NCBI RefSeq assembly: GCF_027580225.2
Contig: NC_073337.2
Location: 11,585,001 to 11,649,000, forward strand
Length of the DNA: 64,000 nucleotides
Reading direction: 5' to 3'
From: Misgurnus anguillicaudatus
Lineage: Eukaryota > Chordata > Actinopteri > Cypriniformes > Cobitidae
The translations under genes were made by a program, and so were the position numbers. The first letter of the stretch is position 1. The number at the start of each line of letters is the position of its first letter. Under the pieces are notes generated by a model, which ran no database searches, was not told the DNA's origin, and saw only the letters and a program-made list of their open reading frames with translations. This document shows, one piece after another, positions 1 through 26,906 of this stretch.

Positions 1-110
1 GAGCAGAATGTCACTGAGAAGCTAGGCAAAATTGCTTACAATAATTGGAGACGATTTTCCACAATTATAAATGCGGTTTTGCCTAGTTTCTCTGTGAAAT
101 TCGGCTCTGT
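1..110. repeat. Imperfect inverted repeat at the left edge
   Basis: AGAAGCTAGGCAAAATTGC near the start pairs imperfectly with GCGGTTTTGCCTAGTTTCTC at about 74-93. It resembles the end of a teleost interspersed repeat cut by the window edge. From 111 to 1373 I see no recognisable gene. A TATA-like ATAAGTATAAAAAAC lies near 1135-1149 but has no supporting exon. Confidence 0.4.
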
Positions 111-1373
111 GTAGTAAATGCCGCTCCTTCTGAAAGCAGGCGATTTACTACCGGCTTTACTGATGAGACACACACGAATGAGAATCTGACGAAGTCTTAT
201 GTAAACAAACAGCTGATTTTAACATTACAGCGCATCAAAGTAAAAAATATTTTTATTTCGGTAAATGCAACGGAGGTTTTGCACAAAATAGTAAAAATCT
301 TCCAAACCAACTATTATCAATGTTATATCAGATTGTTTTAAACTGTATCCTAATAGAGAATGTTTTTATTTATGTTTGAGTATTGTTGGGTTCGAATGTT
401 GTTGTTTATGTTTTGTTTCAATTTAATTAGCTTATTACGAAAGATAGACTGTAATTTTAAACGCCATATAGTGCGTTGTAAAGGTCAATATGACGGGAGG
501 AATGGAGTGGGTAAGACATGATTTCGTGTTTAATTTAAAGCTTGCATAACACACGCTGTTTCTGCATTTCTGATGTTAATCTGGAGTACCTATAGAGTAG
601 TATTACATCCTTATTATATCTCCGAAGAGTCTTTAGTTAAATCAGATTTACAAAAGAAAGATTAGCTTTACCAAATCTTTCGGATAACGTACGAAAAAAT
701 TAAGAAAGAGGAGTAACTACCGCGGGAGGAGCGAGTACGACTCATGCAACACTATACAACACTGAACTTATGATTCACTACATGTTCGTGTCGTTTATAT
801 AATATGCACGTGCCTATTTCCAACATTAGACAGAAGTCTTACTTACCACATGAAACTCATGTTGGTTGCTACTCATGCCGGTTTGGACTTTTCAATGAAA
901 TCCAGCGCATCAAACACACGCAAAACTCTGCTGCTACCCCAGATAATAAACTATATACATTGTTTCCATAAGGCTGGCTTGTTCTCCTTACATCCAAAAA
1001 CACGCTTCTATATTCATGCCATTGTTGAGTTTTGAAATTAAACAAAGCTGTCGCGTGATGTGATGTTTGTAAGTTCTAGGGTCTCCCGCTGATTGACAGG
1101 TGGGCGGGATTTTCTGGGGGAAGTGCATATCACTTATAAGTATAAAAAACCCCTGAAACGTCAGCTGGACTCATAATCGGAAAAAAAATTCAGAAACTTG
1201 TATGAATCCTGGTGAAGGGCATTCGGCACAGAAATACTCTGTAACCCGCCTAACCGCTTTTTTGACACTTTGCCTATGTCTAGCATGAGGAATCAACTCT
1301 ATAACTGTGTTAAGTAAATTTTCTCTTAATTTTAATCGATGTTTTGTTGATAAATTCTGTGAATATAAATTAA

Positions 1374-1802
1374 AGGGACAATGTGTAGTTTTTTAGTTAT
1401 TTTATTAGTCAAAATCAATGTCTTTATTCATAAATATATCCTCATTTGGTGTCAAATGACCTCTGCCAATGATCTGACTTTTCTTTGTAAGCTTAGAATT
1501 TCATCTTTTGATTTACATTGAACGGGTAAATCTAAGGAGGCTTCCATGTCGTTTCGCCATATTGAAAAACTATAATGGCAGAGGGGGACAAAAAGCACTA
1601 GTCTACCGTAATGCGTTTCCAAAACGCATTTTCGTTCAGAACACGTGAACCAGCTGAAATGGACAAGGAGATCAGTCAGTACATAACGGCTACCGTAGTT
1701 GCAACACGCATTTGGAAAAACAAGGTGCTAGAGAGCACTATTCATTGGAATGCAAAATACATTTTCACCACTAGATGGGGGAAAATCCTATTTACTGTCC
1801 CT
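1374..1802. mobile_element. Non-autonomous DNA transposon (TTAA target site)
   Basis: The ends AGGGACAAT and its counterpart ACTGTCCCT form short terminal inverted repeats. The element is flanked by TTAA on both sides (1370-1373 and 1803-1806), as expected for piggyBac or Kolobok mobilisation. The 89-codon open frame inside shows no recognisable domain. Confidence 0.6.
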
Positions 1803-3300
1803 TTAATAAGAACATTAAAAGGAACACCGTGCATCTCATCGATGCCTATACAAGCCACTGCTACCAAATGCCAGATGTAGTATTAATGTTTGCAATAATA
1901 ATATTGTTGTTGTTGTTTTAACGATTTGCAAAATCATATTAATGAGGTATATCACTTGCTTTTTAAAAACCAGCATTCAGTGCACAGAAATTAAGAGCAT
2001 GATGTAGCAGCATTTGATTGCGGCATGCTTATTATGACTCATATAATTTTTTTTTAATACTGTAGCCAATTGCACGTTTTGCAATTTCTGTGTTGCTAGC
2101 AAAGGATGTGCGTGGGCCAGGTGCAAACTTTTAAAAATCAACGTCATGTTAATTTTTAACACTTAAGCCAACCACACTTTTTGTCATGAGCGGAGGAAAC
2201 AAACCACACACACACAGAGAGAAAAGCGACAGGTAGAGGGAAGTTGAAAAGATATTTGGTGTTTCTGATGAATAGAGTCCAAATTTTCAAATGGACTATA
2301 AGAACACCAATATGAACCCTGAACAATGAACTATTATAAACAATACAGTGTTAAATGGCTAAAGAGGAACTCGCTACATTAAAACAATATGCATTTTGTA
2401 GGCTAAAGCTATGCATCACCTCTTATGTTTGATGGAAGTTTGAATTTGCTAAATTGGATTTTTGCTTCAAGTTTGCTACTGTTTAGTACAGTGTTTTAGT
2501 TTACTCGAATGCTTCCGCTTTGAATCATAGTAATTTTTTGCCAATATCGCACACCCATAGGTTGCATATATGCGTTAAAGGTAAGCTGTTATTAGAGTAA
2601 GTTATTTTACACTTTTATGCACATGCCCGGTGTGCGCGAATTGTCATGTTTTATGATAGTTTTTTTTTTAAGATACTTTTTCAAATGCCAGTATAGACAA
2701 GGATCGTTTTAATTTGAAAATGCCTTTTTAAAATGTTTTAAAACGCAAATGCTCTAATGTAAACAGGGCCTCGAAATGAATCTGTGCTCAACATTATTCT
2801 TAATCCAGCCAGGTGTTTATGAGACTTGAATTTTGGATTTCATTTACAGAGCCCCTATTCTCTTTTTAAAAAGCACCTATAAATAATTTACTGCTGACTA
2901 AACCATGAGTCAAACACAAGTTTTGTGCAGTGCAGAGTAGCACTTGTTGTTTGTCGTTTCTACGATCACAAATGCAGACATGGTTAAATGTTTTAGAAGC
3001 CTTAGCCTACCAATCTGTTACATTCTGCTTACATCACGCTGGTAAAGTTGATTGATCAGATTTGGTCATCTGCATTTTTTGGATCAGATTCAGCTTGTGT
3101 TGATAAGGTAATAATGATATTAATTCCTGTTTGGAGCTGATCTTCAAAATATGGTAAAGAGCGGCCCATTTTTGTTTTGCGTTTGAGGTACTCGGCCAAT
3201 CACAACGCACTGGATAGCTGGCCAATTGGATGCACTTTCTCAGAACGATAAGCTTTGTAGAAATTGATGTGCGTGCGTGTGTGTGTGTGTGTGTGTGCGC

Positions 3301-3331
<31 letters not shown>

Positions 3332-4000
3332 TGCACCCATGTGCATGAGTTTGTGTGCACGTGTGTCTCTTCACCTGCAGCACAGGTTGTTGTAATGTAA
3401 GTCCAACCGCTTCATCACACACACAATCCCACACACACACGCTCGGGTTCTCATGCTGTATGTTTAATGAGAATAAACTCATGAATAATTGAGATTTTTT
3501 CCGCTGCGATGTGACTTGAGTCCTGTGTCGACATCTTCACCTCCAGTGTGTAAACGACTCTGTGTGGTACCGTAACCCCCGGCAACAATCAAACTGATAG
3601 AAACCTCCATTAACAGATCAACAGAAGGAGACTCCACACAAGAGAACTGATGCATTAAAGATGTCTGTGTGTCACTGATCTATGCTAAGAAAACAATGCA
3701 AAATGGAGGAGTTGAATTAAAATAAGAAAAATATACATTGATCAGTTTTTACAAGATATTAAACGAGCGGGAGCGTAAAGCGCACTTCCTATGTAGCTCG
3801 CCTAAACCGATCGATTTGCTTCTGGTGCAAAAAACTGTTGCATGTGCGGATTTACCGTGAGTTTTCAAAATCACGGTAATCAAACACGGTTGTAATGATA
3901 ATTAAATTTTAAACGATAATACTAACCGGCAGGACATTTTATCGTGGTTAATCGTGAATCCGGTAATCGTCCCATCACTAATTCATACAGACAGTGTTCT
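1803..4000. other. Non-coding stretch with (GT)n microsatellite
   Basis: AT-rich sequence with no recognisable exon. A (GT)n tract interrupted by GC steps spans about 3269-3330 and creates spurious His/Thr-repeat open frames on the minus strand. An imperfect (AC)n stretch lies near 3416-3440. Confidence 0.5.
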
Positions 4001-5600
4001 ACAGTGGTGGGCAAAATATTGTCACCCTTAGTAAATATGAGCAAAGTAGGCTGTGAAAATGAATCTACACCGTTTCTTCTTTTAAACACAAACCCCAAGT
4101 CCCCTTAATCATTCATCGCAGTGGATAAAGCCATAGTTCTGATGTACAGCAAAAGATTGTTGAGCTACGCAAAATAGAAAGTGGCTTTTTAGGAAATAGT
4201 CAAACCATAGAAACATCTACACTCACCTAAAGGATTATTAGAAACACCATACTAATACTGTGTTTGACCCCTTTCACTTTCAGAACTGCCTTAATTCTAT
4301 ATGGCATTGATTTAACAAGGTGCTGAAAGCATTCTTTAGAAATGTTGGCCCATATTGATAGGATAGCATCTTGCAGTTGATGGAGATTTGTGGGATGCAC
4401 ATCCAGGGATCGAAGCTCCCGTTCCACCCCATCCCAAAGATGTTCTATTTGGTTGAGATCTGGTGACTTTGGGGGCCATTTTAGTACAGTGAACTCATTG
4501 TCATGTTCAAGAAACTAATTTGAAATGATTTGGCTTTGTGACATGGTGCATTATCCTGCTGGAATTAGCCATCAGAGGATGGACATGGTCAGAAACAATT
4601 CTCAGGTAGGCCGTGGCATTTAAACGATGCCCAATTGGCACTAAGGGGCCTAAAGTGTGCCAAGAAAACATCCCCCACACCATTACACCATTGCATTAAT
4701 GAGAAATTGTACAGGTGTTTTTTAATAATCCTTTAGACGAGTGTATTTCCACAATCTGGGCAATAATGAAAACGTTTTAATTGACTGGAGATGTTGCAAA
4801 TCTGCCTGAAAGAGGCCATGTGTTTATATGCTCAGCAAGGAGAATAATTTAAGTGGACAAAGACTCTTCAAGGATCATAGATGGAGAACTTCAGGAATCA
4901 GTTGAATCTCGGGGTCAGAAAGCTTTAAAAAATATTTTTTAAAAACACCACCTTTATAACCAAGTTGTTTGGGACACAGTATAAGCAACACATTCTCTGC
5001 TCTCATGCAAAAACAAACTCCAGCATATTTATTTGTCATACTTGAGCTTTAAATAGGACTGGGTTTTGCGGCCTTATGAAAGGAAAATAGTATTTTGGGC
5101 AGCAGGAACTCAAGACGGCTTAGGTGCACACATGGATTAAAAAGTGCTCTGTGTCTACAGTTAAATATACCACTGGATCTTCATTGCTTTGAACCTACTT
5201 TTATACCAGAGGTCCTGGACATCTTATTCCTATCCATGACTTTATGGATTATTTAAAATACCAACAGATAAAAAAGTCAAAACCTTACAATGAGTCATGG
5301 TGAAGAGGTTCAAAATAAAGGTCCTGCCATAGCCATCCCTGTTCCCTGACCCGAACCATACACAAAATGATTGAAAAGGAGAAAGCATCAACGGGTCTGG
5401 AGAAATAATCTAAGCTTACTTCAACCTTATCAGACATTATACAAGACTCTGAGCTGTTATCCTTGCAAATGGAGGTGGCAAAGAGGATTTATTGAAGGGG
5501 TGCCAGTTGCTGTCTGAACAGGACATTTCCAGACTCACACCTTTAAGTAAATGCGGTTGTCACTCCCGAAATTTAAACACACCCTTAGATTACTAGGGGT
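4001..5600. mobile_element. Decayed Tc1-like element (partial)
   Basis: The start, CAGTGGTGGGCAAAATATTG, resembles a Tc1-like terminal repeat I recognise from cyprinids. Downstream text looks like degraded Tc1 sequence with no intact transposase frame, and no matching right end was found. It is interrupted by the element at 4220-4743. Confidence 0.4.
4220..4743. mobile_element. Tc1/mariner-type MITE nested in 4001-5600
   Basis: Terminal repeats CACTCACCTAAAGGATTATT and AATAATCCTTTAGACGAGTG are inverted copies with one mismatch. TA dinucleotides flank both ends (4218-4219 and 4744-4745), the Tc1/mariner target site. Confidence 0.75.
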
Positions 5601-6106
5601 GGGATGGTATGAGATTTTCACTGTATGAAAGCCCTCGCATAAAATATCAATGTACAAAATAATATAAATAAATGTATTAAAAATACAATTTAACAAAATA
5701 TTAAGATTCATTACTAATAACAGTTTAATTTTTAGTTGCTGATATGATATTTTTCAGTTATATTTCTTAATTTTGTATTTAAAAAAGAGCAGGTAAAACG
5801 TGTATAACAATAAATTATTATATATTAAGTCATATGATTATAAGGCTATACATAAATTAACTTAACTTCAATGTGTTAAGGCCTATTCACACAATATACA
5901 ACAGATGAACACAACACAATAGCAGATGATCAGGCCTTGAAATAATGTCTGAATGTTTTCATGTAGAGCCCGACCAATATGAGTTTTGGAGGTGCCGATA
6001 CCAATATTAGGGAGTAAAAAAGTCTGATATCGACATATCGGCTGATATTTTATTATGTGTATGTTGTTGTGTAGTACCAGACAAAAGTCTGGACACACAT
6101 CCCTTT

Positions 6107-6313
6107 ACTCTAAAAATGGCTGGGTTATTTTTGACCCATAATGGGTAAATATTGGACAGAACACGTGCTGGGTTAAAAATGTACCAAATGCTGGGTTATT
6201 ATACCCCATGGTTGCATAACAACAACCCAACATTGGGTCATTTTTAACCCAGCATGTGTTCTGTCCAATATTTAGCCATTATGGGTCAAAAATAACCCAG
6301 CCATTTTTAGAGT
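6107..6313. mobile_element. Short palindromic MITE
   Basis: About 207 bp with long inverted arms: ACTCTAAAAATGGCTGGGTT at the left end, AACCCAGCCATTTTTAGAGT at the right. The AACCCA/TGGGTT motif recurs inside, so the whole element can fold into one hairpin. Confidence 0.75.
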
Positions 6314-6319
6314 GTTCAT

Positions 6320-6670
6320 GTGTCCAAACCAGGGCATGACATTAAAGGAAGACGCCCAGATTTTGGGAATTTAGCTTATTCACCGTATCCCCCAGAGTTA
6401 GATAAGTCCGTACATACCTTTCTCATCTCGGTGCGTGCTGTAACTCTGTCTGACGCAGCCCCCGCTAGCTTAGCTTAGCACAAAGACTGGAAGTAAATGG
6501 CTTCAGCTACCATACTGCTCCCAATAAGTGACAAAATAACGCGAACATTTTCCTATTTATGTGTTGTGATTTGTATAGTCACACCGTGTACAAATAACAA
6601 GGTCATATGACACAGCCATCTTTTAACAGTATACATACTGGGAACTATATTCTCAGAAGGCGAAGCACTG
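6320..6670. mobile_element. Half-copy of a teleost foldback repeat
   Basis: The CTAGCTTAGCTTAGCACAAA and GGAACTATATTCTCAG motifs belong to a repeat family I recognise from zebrafish-like genomes. The TAGCTTAGCACAA and GGAACTATA(C)TCTCA words recur in the foldback at 50339-51011. Only one arm is clear here. Confidence 0.4.
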
Positions 6671-6685
6671 CTACTTGGGGACCAG

Positions 6686-7658
6686 GGGGCGTATTACAGA
6701 AAAGACCTAACTTTAAAATCTTATCTTAACTGTTTGGTAACCATGGTAATTTCAGTTAGGACCTCATTTAAGACAAAAGCTATTACAGAATGATGTTCCT
6801 AAATTTATTATCTTAACTGCAGATAGGAAAGTGGTATTACAGAAGCATCCTTACTTGACAAAACATCCTAAAAACGGTCTTAACTTTAGGGTAACCTCAC
6901 AGGTGTCCTAACTTAAAACTTTAATGGAGCCAGCTGAAACAATCACATTATGATAGAGCTGCGGGAGAATGACATTACATTTTTAACAAAGTGGAGGATG
7001 AAAAACATCAAAGTTTGTTTTTGGATTACTCTTTGAATGTTTTTTACCTTCACACATTCACATAATCACAATGTTTCTCACTAGTGGAGCGATCTTTCAA
7101 TTTCTGTCATCCCTCATTATTAAAAAACAGTTATCTTATCCGTGAACACTTGATGGGATTATAGTGAATACAGTACACACTTGACTCAGCATCTATTTCT
7201 TGTCATGTCTCTATCAAATGTTGAAATGTACAATAGTATCCTAGCACTTAGGAAGAATAATTTTTTTAATTTTTGTAAGTCACATTTGCTAAATGTTTAA
7301 ATTTAATGGTAACTGATAGATGATGTGCTAAAACACTAATACAAAAAACAGACTATGATTACTATGAATTTAATAAAATGTATTTTTCTGCCCCATTGAA
7401 ATTAAAAGGACAATTCTTTTGTTTACTGTAGCAGCAGCTCACGCATTGCTGGTTGCTTGGTAACAGACATGACAGTTGATAGCCGAACATGATTAAGCGA
7501 TTCCTAACTAGAGATGAGATAAGATTTGGTGAGATAAGATGAGAATCCTAAATCAATTTAAGATTTGCTTCTGTAATATAAATTTGTGAAAAATCTTAAC
7601 CTAACACATCATATCTTAAGTTAAGACCTAAGATAGAAAGTTTCTGTAATACGCCCCC
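6686..7658. mobile_element. Non-autonomous DNA transposon with GGGCGTATTACAGAAA ends
   Basis: Inverted ends GGGGCGTATTACAGAAA and TTTCTGTAATACGCCC bound roughly 970 bp. CCAGG occurs next to both ends and may be the target duplication. No transposase frame is visible inside. From 7659 to 8858 I see no gene, only a SINE-like fragment at about 8660-8745. Confidence 0.6.
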
Positions 7659-8659
7659 AGGCTTGGTTAATTTCCTTGGGGAGGATGTTCCACAATTTTG
7701 GGGCAAAGGTGGAAAAAGCCCTTTCACCCATATTGCGTAAGATCCTAATCAAAAGAATGGAGTGCACTGGTGTATAGACTTTTAGGAGTTCTGATTAATA
7801 AATAATTGTGAAGTGACACTAAGAAACTACAATTTCCATTAGGCTTCCCAGCACCCAGGGCAACCTCCCAAGAGGGTAAAGAGCTCGAGCACTGATGAAT
7901 TTCCTGACGTACGGGACACAGTCTGAGCTCGCATGCACACTTCGGGCAAGGGGAAGAAGTGAGATAGTGGGCGAGAGCGAGGAGAAATTCATAAACCTCA
8001 GTTCATATCTGAGAGCGTGCATCTAGTTGTGTCCAGTTTTGCCTGTCAATCAACTCTGTTTACGCATGTACAGTACATATCAGCACATCAGCTCTCTCAT
8101 GTTGTGTATTGATCGTTACATGCAATTTCAGTATATAAGCAAATCCCAAGACGCTATGCCACTGCAGACAGGGACTGTGCTGCTTGTAGGATGTGCGGCG
8201 TTGAAAACGTGAAGGGGGCTTTGTTTGTGGCTGGTACAAATTTCAAGTGGAAACGTAATTTGTTGTTCTTTGTTGTTGTTTTTTTTTAGATATTTTTCTA
8301 CTCTCCAACACTACAGTATTTTCTGCTGTTGTTAATAAGTGTTTATATGTGGTTATCTTTTCAATCTGACCCATTTTTTTTATACTCATTAGAAACCATG
8401 CCCTAAAATGCATGTTTTTCACAAAGCTAAAAATATATGACCTGTCCTGTATCTTAATATGTGGTCTTAATCAAGTAAAACTACTCTAAAGCAAGTAATT
8501 TTCGCATGCCCAAGTTAACTTTAATCATGTAAAATGTATTTTCCAAACAATAAATTCCCGCACACTGCCCATACGCCGCACACTGAAGCAATTCGGTTCA
8601 AGAAAAGAGAAATGCAACCCATGTGAAAGTGCCTGTAACCTGTGTAATTGATTATATTT

Positions 8660-8760
8660 ACATGTATGCATTTGGCGACTTGTAGTGCATTGTAAGGAAT
8701 CCATTTATATGAGTATCTGTGTTCCCTGGCTGGGAATCGAACCTGTAAACCTTAGTTTTT
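8660..8760 (-). repeat. tRNA-derived SINE fragment
   Basis: GCATTTGGCGACTTGTAGTG and GGGAATCGAACCTG match the L2-type tail and the tRNA B-box region of a teleost SINE in reverse orientation. The copy is short and internally deleted; compare the fuller copy at 43758-43930. Confidence 0.4.
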
Positions 8761-8858
8761 CTGCAGAAACACCACCAGTTTATATAACATTACACCTGTT
8801 AGTGATGACTTTGATTGATGTGTAATCTGTTTGATGTGTGTGTGTGTGTGTCTGTTAG

Positions 8859-22234
<13,376 letters not shown>

Positions 22235-23330
22235 TAGGCAATCTTGGGATTTCAGCTTTCTGAGGTGATGCCGCTCGTGTCGAGCACACGGTGGCGCTGT
22301 TTCCACTCATCAGAGGCATCCTGACAATACAGTACTCTAGCAACTCTGTTGCTAGGACATATGAAAGTTCTTGTGTTTAACTTGTGCAATTCAGCTATTT
22401 ATTTTTGTTTTGTTGTTATTTTTAATCTCAAGTATTTGTTTTAGCTGTTACAATTGTTTTTAAGTATTATTCTCTTTACTCTGGATGTTTTGTTCTCATA
22501 GGAAAAAAACCCCACCGTTCAAGGGATTAATTTACAGCCGAGATCTTTCAGATCCGTTAAGATGCGTTTAGGGCCACAGGCAGCCTGCGATAGAGGAGTC
22601 TTGTGGGATGTTGAGGTAGAAACGTAATCTGTACGCGCAAAGCTGGAATTAAAATAAAAATAACTGACTTTGTTTTGTTTATGTATGTGAAGGATTTTCA
22701 TCTGTGTTTGTTGAAATCTTCATCAAAATTTTCAGCTGAAAACACAAGTTTTTTTATACTCGGCAATAATTTAACGTAGCTCATAGTTTATCGTTGGATT
22801 ACACGCATTTGGCTGGATTTGTATAGACGCTCCAGCGGTCTGTTTAAATGTGTGTGACGTGTTTTGTCAGAGACTTGCGGTTAGCTGCGGTTAATGTGCA
22901 CTTTAAAAGAAATAATGTTACACATTTTAATGTTACACAGAAGCATTTATGCTGTTTTGAGTTTTTATGTCAAACAGGACTGTCAGCTAAACCACCAAAG
23001 TTTCTTTTTTTTTGAATGAATGTATAAACTCTGGTTTAAAACTTTGGTTTGTAAAGGGGGTTGACAGAGTTACTTTTGTGATTTGTGTCATCATGATGTA
23101 CTCAGTTTGAGCTCGAATCATATAGACACTCGTATTTCTGTGTTTAGACACGAAAATGTGCTGTTACATAAAACACTATTTGAGAAAAATGTTTGGGTGT
23201 CTCGTCTGTTTTACAGAGGATCTTCTGTTGCGTTTGAGTTTTTGATGCGTGTGTAAGAAAGTCTGATGTGCTATTGTCATGTTTCTTACATCAACACAAA
23301 TGTATAAAAAATAAATCTCTTGTCAAAACT
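22235..23330 (+). other. phtf2 3' untranslated region (inferred)
   Basis: About 1.1 kb of AT-rich, apparently repeat-free sequence follows the phtf2 stop codon. AATAAA hexamers occur near 22648 and at about 23310-23315. The second lies shortly before a change to repeat-derived sequence and is the better candidate for the main polyadenylation signal. The 3' end is inferred, not observed. Confidence 0.5.
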
Positions 23331-23459
23331 CTTTAAGTGTTCTGTTATTGTTTATATCACAAACATTTGTTAGCATTTAAAACAACCAAAGCCTATAAAC
23401 CCTAGGAATCCAATTTGTTTGCTTAAGGTAAATGTAATACATGTCATGTTCATATTCAA

Positions 23460-23805
23460 ACTGAGTTTTTGGCCACGATATCACTACAGCCATGCTACAG
23501 CAGCAAAGTCCTTGATTACCACGCCAACATGAGAGCATAGTTCCTAGCAATATATGCCCAGAAAATCAACCTCTATTATTGTGTCTGTCCTAGTACACAA
23601 TGCAAATACAGAAGAGTCAAGCCCCAAACAGGAAAAACACTGAAAATATTTTTAGCGCAATGCCAATGGTCCAATCAGATTCAATGGATTGTGCCAAGCC
23701 ATGCCAAAAGTGCTAGCTCCAGACCCGGAGATCAGCTGAATAGACTACAAAACGGCAAAAATCAAATGTTCCACTCCAGGGGAGCTGCAAAATGAGCATA
23801 CTTTC
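23460..23805. mobile_element. Half-copy of the foldback family at 50339-51011
   Basis: Shares CAGCAAAGTCCTTGATTA, GAGAGCATAGTTCCTAGC, CAGACCCGGAG and GGGGAGCTG-AAAATGAGCATA with the right arm of the 50.3-51.0 kb element. It fills most of the gap between phtf2 and prr5. Confidence 0.65.
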
Positions 23806-23869
23806 CAAAAAAACAACAATAATTGTCTGATAACATGGAGACATTGAATTAATTTGTTGAACTCAACAG

Positions 23870-26501
23870 TTACTCCACACTCTCACTTCTGCGGGTGAAC
23901 TCGGACGAGCTTGAATGCTGTCGGCGGAAGTTGATGAATATTCCCTCATTGTCCGAGTCCAGAATCTGATCCACAACAGTCTCTGGACTAGACGAACGGC
24001 TGGGAACGGAGATGTCCTGGTGAACTCCTGGTTCCTGGACACTGTTGCAGCAGAGGCCGGAGAATATCGGTGAAGAAGATGCGGAAGTGTGATGCTCCAC
24101 ATCTTCAGAATCCTCGACATGGGAGGGAAAGGATGACATTGGAGGGACCTCAGCGAAGGCAGTTTCCTCCAGACAGGAAGTCATTTGACAAACGGAATGC
24201 CGTCGGACGCTCACTGCGCTGCTTTCTGAGTCGTATTCGGCCACAGGTGTCAGTATGGGTATGTTGTAGCTTTTGGAGCGAACCACAAGGTTCTTTGTAG
24301 GTAAAGTGCTAGAATGTGGCCTCCTGCGTTGAAGGCGTTTCTCTAAAAGAAAGACATATTAACTATTTCATCAGAAAATCCATGTGTGTAATCATAGCAT
24401 TGTGCAGTGATTGATAAAGATGTGCTAAACTCACCCAACACACATGAGCACTGGGTGACAGAGCCATCCCTGGAAAAAAGGCCATGGGTACCCAGATATG
24501 GTGAAACAACTTTCTGCACAAGGGACTCCAGCTTTAGGTAATCACTGCTCACAGCTTTACAATCATGAACCCCCTGCAACGCACAACACACACCTGTTCA
24601 TCTGCTATTTATAAAGATCATTAGACACTCAACTCTTCCCTTTACTCTTTCTGATATTGCGTTATTACTATATGCATTTATTTTACCAAAAAAAGACCAA
24701 TTCTGCTTACATCATCATATATGCCACACAATCAGAGACGATAGTTTTGAACCAATATAACATTTTTAATTGCCATTGTAAGCTTCCATTTTAACCAAAA
24801 GTTATGGAGTGCAGCTGTAGCGCGTCGTAGGGGAACTGGCGCTCTCGGCTAAGCCTGGCTTCCTTACAAAACTTTCTAGTTCCTTGTTGCTGTCGCTGTG
24901 TTTATTTGCTTACTGAGAGACTTCTGACATTAGCTTAGCCTATATTAACGTTTTGTAAATTCTGGTCCAGCTAATCTTAAAGACGTCACTGTTTCAGTCT
25001 CGTAGGTGTGTGGTGCTGGGGCTGCACTTAATGATTTCTTGATGATTACAACCCAATAGAAAAAGCTAACAGCGTAAACACACATGCAGATGCGCTCGCA
25101 CATTACCTGAAGGATCAGCAGCATCTGAACGATGGACGGAGGGATTCTGGCACGCGGGCGCATCAGCGCATTGTCCAGTTTTATGTTAAGTGTAATAATA
25201 TTCCTAAAATGCAACAGTGCCAGCTGCCGCACTGACGGGTCCTTACCCTAAGAACACAAACCAGAAACCCCTAATGTGACATCAGCAACATCTCATCTGC
25301 ATAAATACAGTAAATGAGTGTCTGTATGAACGCGTGCCACACCTGGACAGGATAGAAAACTGCCTGCAGTGTGGACAAAACATCACAGAAGAAAAAGTCC
25401 CACGTCTCTGACAGAGAATCCAGCAACTTTTGACCTGCACACAGAGGCCCAAAAATGATTTCAAAATTAAAAGAAAAAGTCATTTATATGAAAGCAAGAT
25501 AGCATTATAAAACCAGATTATGACACTTGATAAGCGTTTGCGTAACAACACGTTCATTGATTCTGTGATAAACCATAAGTGTGAACTTGAGGGAAGTGAC
25601 ATCATACAGCCACCACAAACAATTTAGAAAATACATCACTAATTTCACAAATAAAACTGAAACAGAAGCAGCTGTTATTCTTCTTTACCATCCAAAACCT
25701 CAGAACACAGATAAACACAGATAACAACATGAAAACTTACCCTCATAAAAGTGGATTTTATCACGCAGAATTACCATTCCCTTTGTTAAAAGCTGGTTCT
25801 GTAAAAAAATACAATCAAACTCATTCAGTGTGTCTGATTAATGATGATAATATAACAGAATCTGATTTAATCCGTTCCTCACCTGCAGATACTCTGTGAA
25901 GAAAGAGCCCAGTTCAGTCTTCAAGAGCTCTCTAGAGAGAGAGAGAGAGAGAGAGAGATTTGCATTTGTTTCAAAGTATTAACCCTTGTGCATCCTTGAG
26001 GACATTTTTGGCTTTTTCAGTTTTGTTTTTTGATAACTTTGCCTGTGTTAATGCTAACTGCATAAAATTTGCCACATGTGTATTTTTATTGGAATTTTAA
26101 TATTTCACCTTCATTTCCTTTAAAAAAAAAAATCTATTTTCTACTAGGTACACAAAATACTTCCTCTCAGGACCTTTTGGACAAAAATGTCCCCATTGAA
26201 ACCCATTAAAACTGCAATTTTTAATCCCGGTGCCATTCAACTATAAAATGATGCAATCTTTGTTAACAGGCTTTCATTCTGTTGGCAAGGCTTCAAAACT
26301 TAAATTTTTACTATTTTTTTATCAGATGGTGCCATTTGTTTAGGTTTGGCATATAAAGCAAATTATCGCTTTATTGTTGTTTTCTGCTGTTTTCGGCTTA
26401 TGCATATTATAGAGCCAATTAGATATATTATGAAGCTATAATTGTGTGGGTGTGTTGGTATGGATGTCAGAATGTGGTTTGGATGTGTGTACTGAAAATT
26501 T

Positions 26502-26544
<43 letters not shown>

Positions 26545-26811
26545 CTGGTAATTATCACGTTGTGGTGACCAATTGTCCCCACAAAAATAGGAATACCAGT
26601 ATTTTTGTGACCTTGTGGGGACATTTTGAGGTTCCCATGAGAAAACAAGCTTATAAATCAAACAGAATGATGTTTCTTGAAAATGTGAAGTAGTAGAAGG
26701 GTTTCTGTGATGGTTGGGGTTAGGGAATGGGGTAGGTAAGGGGAATAGAATATACAGTTTGTATGGTATAAAATGCATTACGTCTATGAAACGTCCCCAC
26801 AAAACATGGAA

Positions 26812-26906
<95 letters not shown>

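Noticed and set aside
3034..3482. Open frames rich in His/Thr on the minus strand
   Set aside because: They are translations of the (GT)n microsatellite, without splice sites or homology.
3545..3590. First coding exon of phtf2 at SVWYRN
   Set aside because: The VWY resemblance is only three residues, there is no in-frame ATG with the family's start, and no donor follows in the right phase.
26816..26904. CRISPR-like or telomere-like repeats
   Set aside because: All regular repeats in the window are dinucleotide microsatellites, one minisatellite or transposon arms; none has unique spacers or the TTAGGG unit.
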